Positions 21,465-22,852 of a stretch of 22,852 bases of DNA are shown here, in pieces. The notes beneath the pieces were generated by a model. The model was not told the DNA's origin. It saw only the letters and a list, made by a program, of their open reading frames with translations, and searched no databases. Every line of letters starts with the position of its first letter. The first letter of the stretch is position 1. Both the position numbers and the translations under genes were made by a program. Source of the DNA: a virus; IMG/VR virus record IMGVR_UViG_3300047562_000226, positions 1 to 22,852 of that record; one strand, written 5' to 3'.

Positions 21465-22249
21465 AGCCATATTTCAATGATGACTTCTCCAAGATTTTGG
21501 TGGAGAAAGTTGCACTCAGCATGACGGAAGCAAGTGGTAAGTGTAATCATTCTGGTGCTGGCACTTCATGTCCTCTTCATGGAGATGCAGATTGCAACTC
21601 ATCGAAGCAGAATCGCAAAGAAGAGGTTGATAATAGTAATCTAATGCCAGAAGAATTAGTTGGCACAACTTACGAAATTCCAATGGAAGATGGTGAAATT
21701 ATTATCATCGAGAAAGTCAAGATGGATGGCAAGGATGACAATGGTTTCAAGTCATGCTGGAAAGGATATAGGAAAGCAGGTACTAAAGTTAAAGGTGGTA
21801 AGGAAGTTAATGACTGCGTAAAGGCTGGTTATGAAATGAATGGTGAGCAAGACCTTGCTGAGGTTGCTCCTCCAGGCGCTAAGTCTGAGCGTATGGTTAA
21901 GCATATCAAGAAGTCATATGCTAAAGATGGCAAACTAACCGACAAAGAAAAGTCTATTGCTTATGCTACTGCTTGGAAGAATAAGAATAAAATGAAGGAA
22001 GAGGTGGAGTCTATCGAAGAGAAGAGAGACATGCCTGGTAATCAGGAGAAGATTGATGCTAATAAGAATGGTAAAGTGGATGCTCATGATTTTGCTCTTC
22101 TTCGCGCTAGAAAATCTAAGAAGACAGTGAAAGAGATGTGGCAAATTGCTGCTGAAGCAAAAGCACAAATCGAAGTAATGCCAGAAATTGATGATAAAGA
22201 CCCTGGCAATATTAAGAAAAAGGAAAAGAAAGAAGACAAAGATAAATAG
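21461..22249 (+). CDS. multi-motif virion-type protein (Cys/His, CWxGY, EF-hand loop)
   Basis: A 262-residue hydrophilic protein of separate short motifs. C28-x-H30...C37-P-L-H40...C45 could bind zinc. C99-W-K-G-Y103...KVKGGKEVNDC is a CWxGY...C module. KSERMVKHIKKSYAKDGKLTDKE is a pattern seen repeatedly in cyanophage structural-region proteins. D199-A-N-K-N-G-K-V-D-A-H-D210 is a near-ideal EF-hand calcium loop (Asp instead of Glu at position 12), like a dockerin repeat. The tail is rich in Lys, Glu and Asp. I infer a virion or prohead-associated protein; no enzyme motif is visible. Late promoter candidates lie just upstream (21431) and at its end (22241). The start overlaps the previous stop (ATGA). 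Confidence 0.7.
   Translation: MKPYFNDDFSKILVEKVALSMTEASGKCNHSGAGTSCPLHGDADCNSSKQNRKEEVDNSNLMPEELVGTTYEIPMEDGEIIIIEKVKMDGKDDNGFKSCWKGYRKAGTKVKGGKEVNDCVKAGYEMNGEQDLAEVAPPGAKSERMVKHIKKSYAKDGKLTDKEKSIAYATAWKNKNKMKEEVESIEEKRDMPGNQEKIDANKNGKVDAHDFALLRARKSKKTVKEMWQIAAEAKAQIEVMPEIDDKDPGNIKKKEKKEDKDK
22241..22248 (+). promoter_or_regulatory. late promoter GATAAATA before the small-protein pair
   Basis: GATAAATA fits the cyanophage late motif NATAAATA, 28 bases before ATG 22277; initiation expected near 22254, leaving the GGAGG ribosome site (22267-22271) in the leader. Confidence 0.5.
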
Positions 22250-22276
22250 TCTTGTCATCCATTCTCGGAGGTCATC

Positions 22277-22450
22277 ATGGGCGCAGTAGTATCAGTAGTT
22301 AAACCACTACTCATTTCGATTGCGACTCACCCAGCGGTCAAGCAGCTTGTGTTAGATCTACTTAAGAAGTATGTTGATAGCACAGACAATACCATTGATA
22401 ACGTTGTTTATGAGTTGGTTAAAGAGAAACTCTTTAAACCTGAAGCATGA
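22277..22450 (+). CDS. 57-aa unknown protein, amphipathic N-terminus
   Basis: A 57-residue protein with a perfect ribosome site, GGAGG, 5 bases before the ATG. It opens with a hydrophobic stretch, MGAVVSVVKPLLISIATH, followed by helical segments QLVLDLLKKYV and NVVYELVKEKLF. I do not recognise it. It could attach to a membrane or pack as a short helical bundle. Its stop overlaps the start of a small membrane protein (ATGA at 22447), so the two are probably made together. Late expression is suggested by GATAAATA upstream and a terminator after the pair. Confidence 0.7.
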   Translation: MGAVVSVVKPLLISIATHPAVKQLVLDLLKKYVDSTDNTIDNVVYELVKEKLFKPEA

Positions 22451-22611
22451 TTACCTGTTTTCTGACGAACTGGGGTGTCACAATAGTTCTTGGATTTCTG
22501 TTATCATTATCTGAATGGTTAGCAAAAACTAAAAGAACGGAAGCAAACGGTATCTTAGATTTCACTCAAACATTTCTAAGAAACGTATTACGTAAGGGAG
22601 ACTCTAAATAG
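22447..22611 (+). CDS. 54-aa small membrane protein
   Basis: A 54-residue protein with one probable transmembrane helix, about residues 8-24 (WGVTIVLGFLLSLSEWL), followed by a positively charged, polar tail (AKTKRTEANG...FLRNVLRKGDSK). By the positive-inside rule the C-terminus would be in the cytoplasm. Small single-helix late proteins of this kind can be holin-, spanin- or virion-related, but nothing here proves it. It starts within the stop of the 57-residue gene. Its last codons (TCT AAA TAG) lie in the loop of the terminator at 22597. Confidence 0.65.
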   Translation: MITCFLTNWGVTIVLGFLLSLSEWLAKTKRTEANGILDFTQTFLRNVLRKGDSK

Positions 22612-22625
22612 GGTCTCCTTTTTTT
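22597..22625 (+). terminator. terminator after the small-protein pair
   Basis: GGAGAC (22597-22602) pairs with GTCTCC (22613-22618) around a 10-base loop containing the stop codon of the 54-aa gene, followed by seven T (22619-22625). The last T is the first base of the late promoter TATAAATA. Confidence 0.8.
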
Positions 22626-22632
22626 ATAAATA
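22625..22632 (+). promoter_or_regulatory. late promoter TATAAATA for the final gene
   Basis: Exact T4 late consensus, fused to the T-run of the preceding terminator; initiation near 22638. Ribosome site AGGGAGAAG (22657-22665) precedes ATG 22670. Confidence 0.7.
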
Positions 22633-22669
22633 CTCTTTAGATATAAAACCTACGACAGGGAGAAGTACC

Positions 22670-22852
22670 ATGCCTCTATGGGGAAAAACAGATACTGCAG
22701 GTGATAGACCAAAATGGTATACCACTTTACAAAACATGGATACCGCAGGCAGACAAATTATTTTCGTTGATAATACAGAAGCCTCTTTAGAAGTCAACAG
22801 AGCAAGAGGATTCAACGCCCCTGGTTGGTGGGCATACTACACAGTTGAGCAA
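22670..22852 (+). CDS. probable virion protein, N-terminal part (partial)
   Basis: The first 61 residues of a gene cut by the window end. It begins MPLWGKTDTAGDRPKW and continues to GFNAPGWWAYYTVE. Proteins starting MxLWGxxD, followed by a V(D)xTEA...NRAxGxxxPGW segment, are common in T4-like cyanophages and are usually labelled virion structural proteins; the assignment is from memory of that pattern. It has a clear late promoter (22625) and a strong ribosome site, AGGGAGAAG, which agrees with late structural expression. Nothing can be said about the C-terminal part. Confidence 0.75.
   Translation, partial: MPLWGKTDTAGDRPKWYTTLQNMDTAGRQIIFVDNTEASLEVNRARGFNAPGWWAYYTVEQ

Noticed and set aside
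1-22852. tRNA genes, CRISPR arrays, insertion sequences, inteins or homing endonucleases
   Set aside because: No cloverleaf, repeat array, transposase or HNH/GIY motif was noticed; gp43 and gp41 are uninterrupted.

Overview
This window looks like part of a T4-like myovirus genome, most likely a marine cyanophage (Synechococcus or Prochlorococcus host). All recognisable genes are on the + strand, tightly packed, and mostly joined by 1-8 base stop/start overlaps. The core is the T4 replication and recombination set in T4-like order: uvsW (end only), 55, 47, 46, 45, 44, 62, regA, 43, uvsX, 41. Between these sit genes typical of cyanophages rather than T4: a DUF3110-like protein (a family I associate with cyanobacteria), a cobS-type AAA+ ATPase paired with a large VWA protein, hsp20, a DUF3310 protein, Sm-like proteins and a MazG-like pyrophosphohydrolase. 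I saw no tRNA, CRISPR, insertion sequence or integrase.

Layout. 1-2533: end of UvsW helicase, a small Sm-like protein, late sigma factor gp55, nuclease gp47 and a DUF3110-like protein. 2530-4254: gp46. 4318-7581: a zincin-VWA protein and its probable AAA+ partner, each behind its own hairpin and promoter. 7571-11316: a small unknown gene, DUF3310, sliding clamp (45), clamp loader (44 and 62, with a Dam-type methylase gene wedged between them) and the RegA repressor. 11317-12621: hsp20 and two tandem Sm-like genes, with strong terminators and new promoters. 12599-17917: DNA polymerase, UvsX, gp41 helicase and a MazG-like enzyme. 17918-22852: an AT-richer late-type region with a 488-aa unknown protein, a KxDG nucleotidyltransferase-like protein, an HxGH nucleotidylyltransferase, a KOW-like protein, a multi-motif virion-type protein, two tiny proteins and the start of a probable virion protein.

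Regulation. Upstream of about 17.9 kb the gaps carry sigma70-like boxes (TTGnnn, 17 bases, TAnnAT), several overlapping a hairpin. Downstream of that point the gaps carry T4-type late motifs (NATAAATA). The junction at 17922-17958 stands out: a terminator hairpin holds a late-promoter-like motif near its loop and the Shine-Dalgarno of the next gene in its 3' arm. Early read-through RNA would hide the ribosome site, and a late transcript would expose it.

Most unusual items: the three-gene enzyme set at 17958-21183 (possible nuclease, ligase-like and HxGH enzymes), the HExxH-VWA/AAA+ pair usually labelled cobS, three related Sm-like proteins, strong GATC depletion despite a Dam-type methylase, and a sharp split in arginine codon use between replication and late-side genes. 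Family assignments come from reading motifs by eye; no database search was run.
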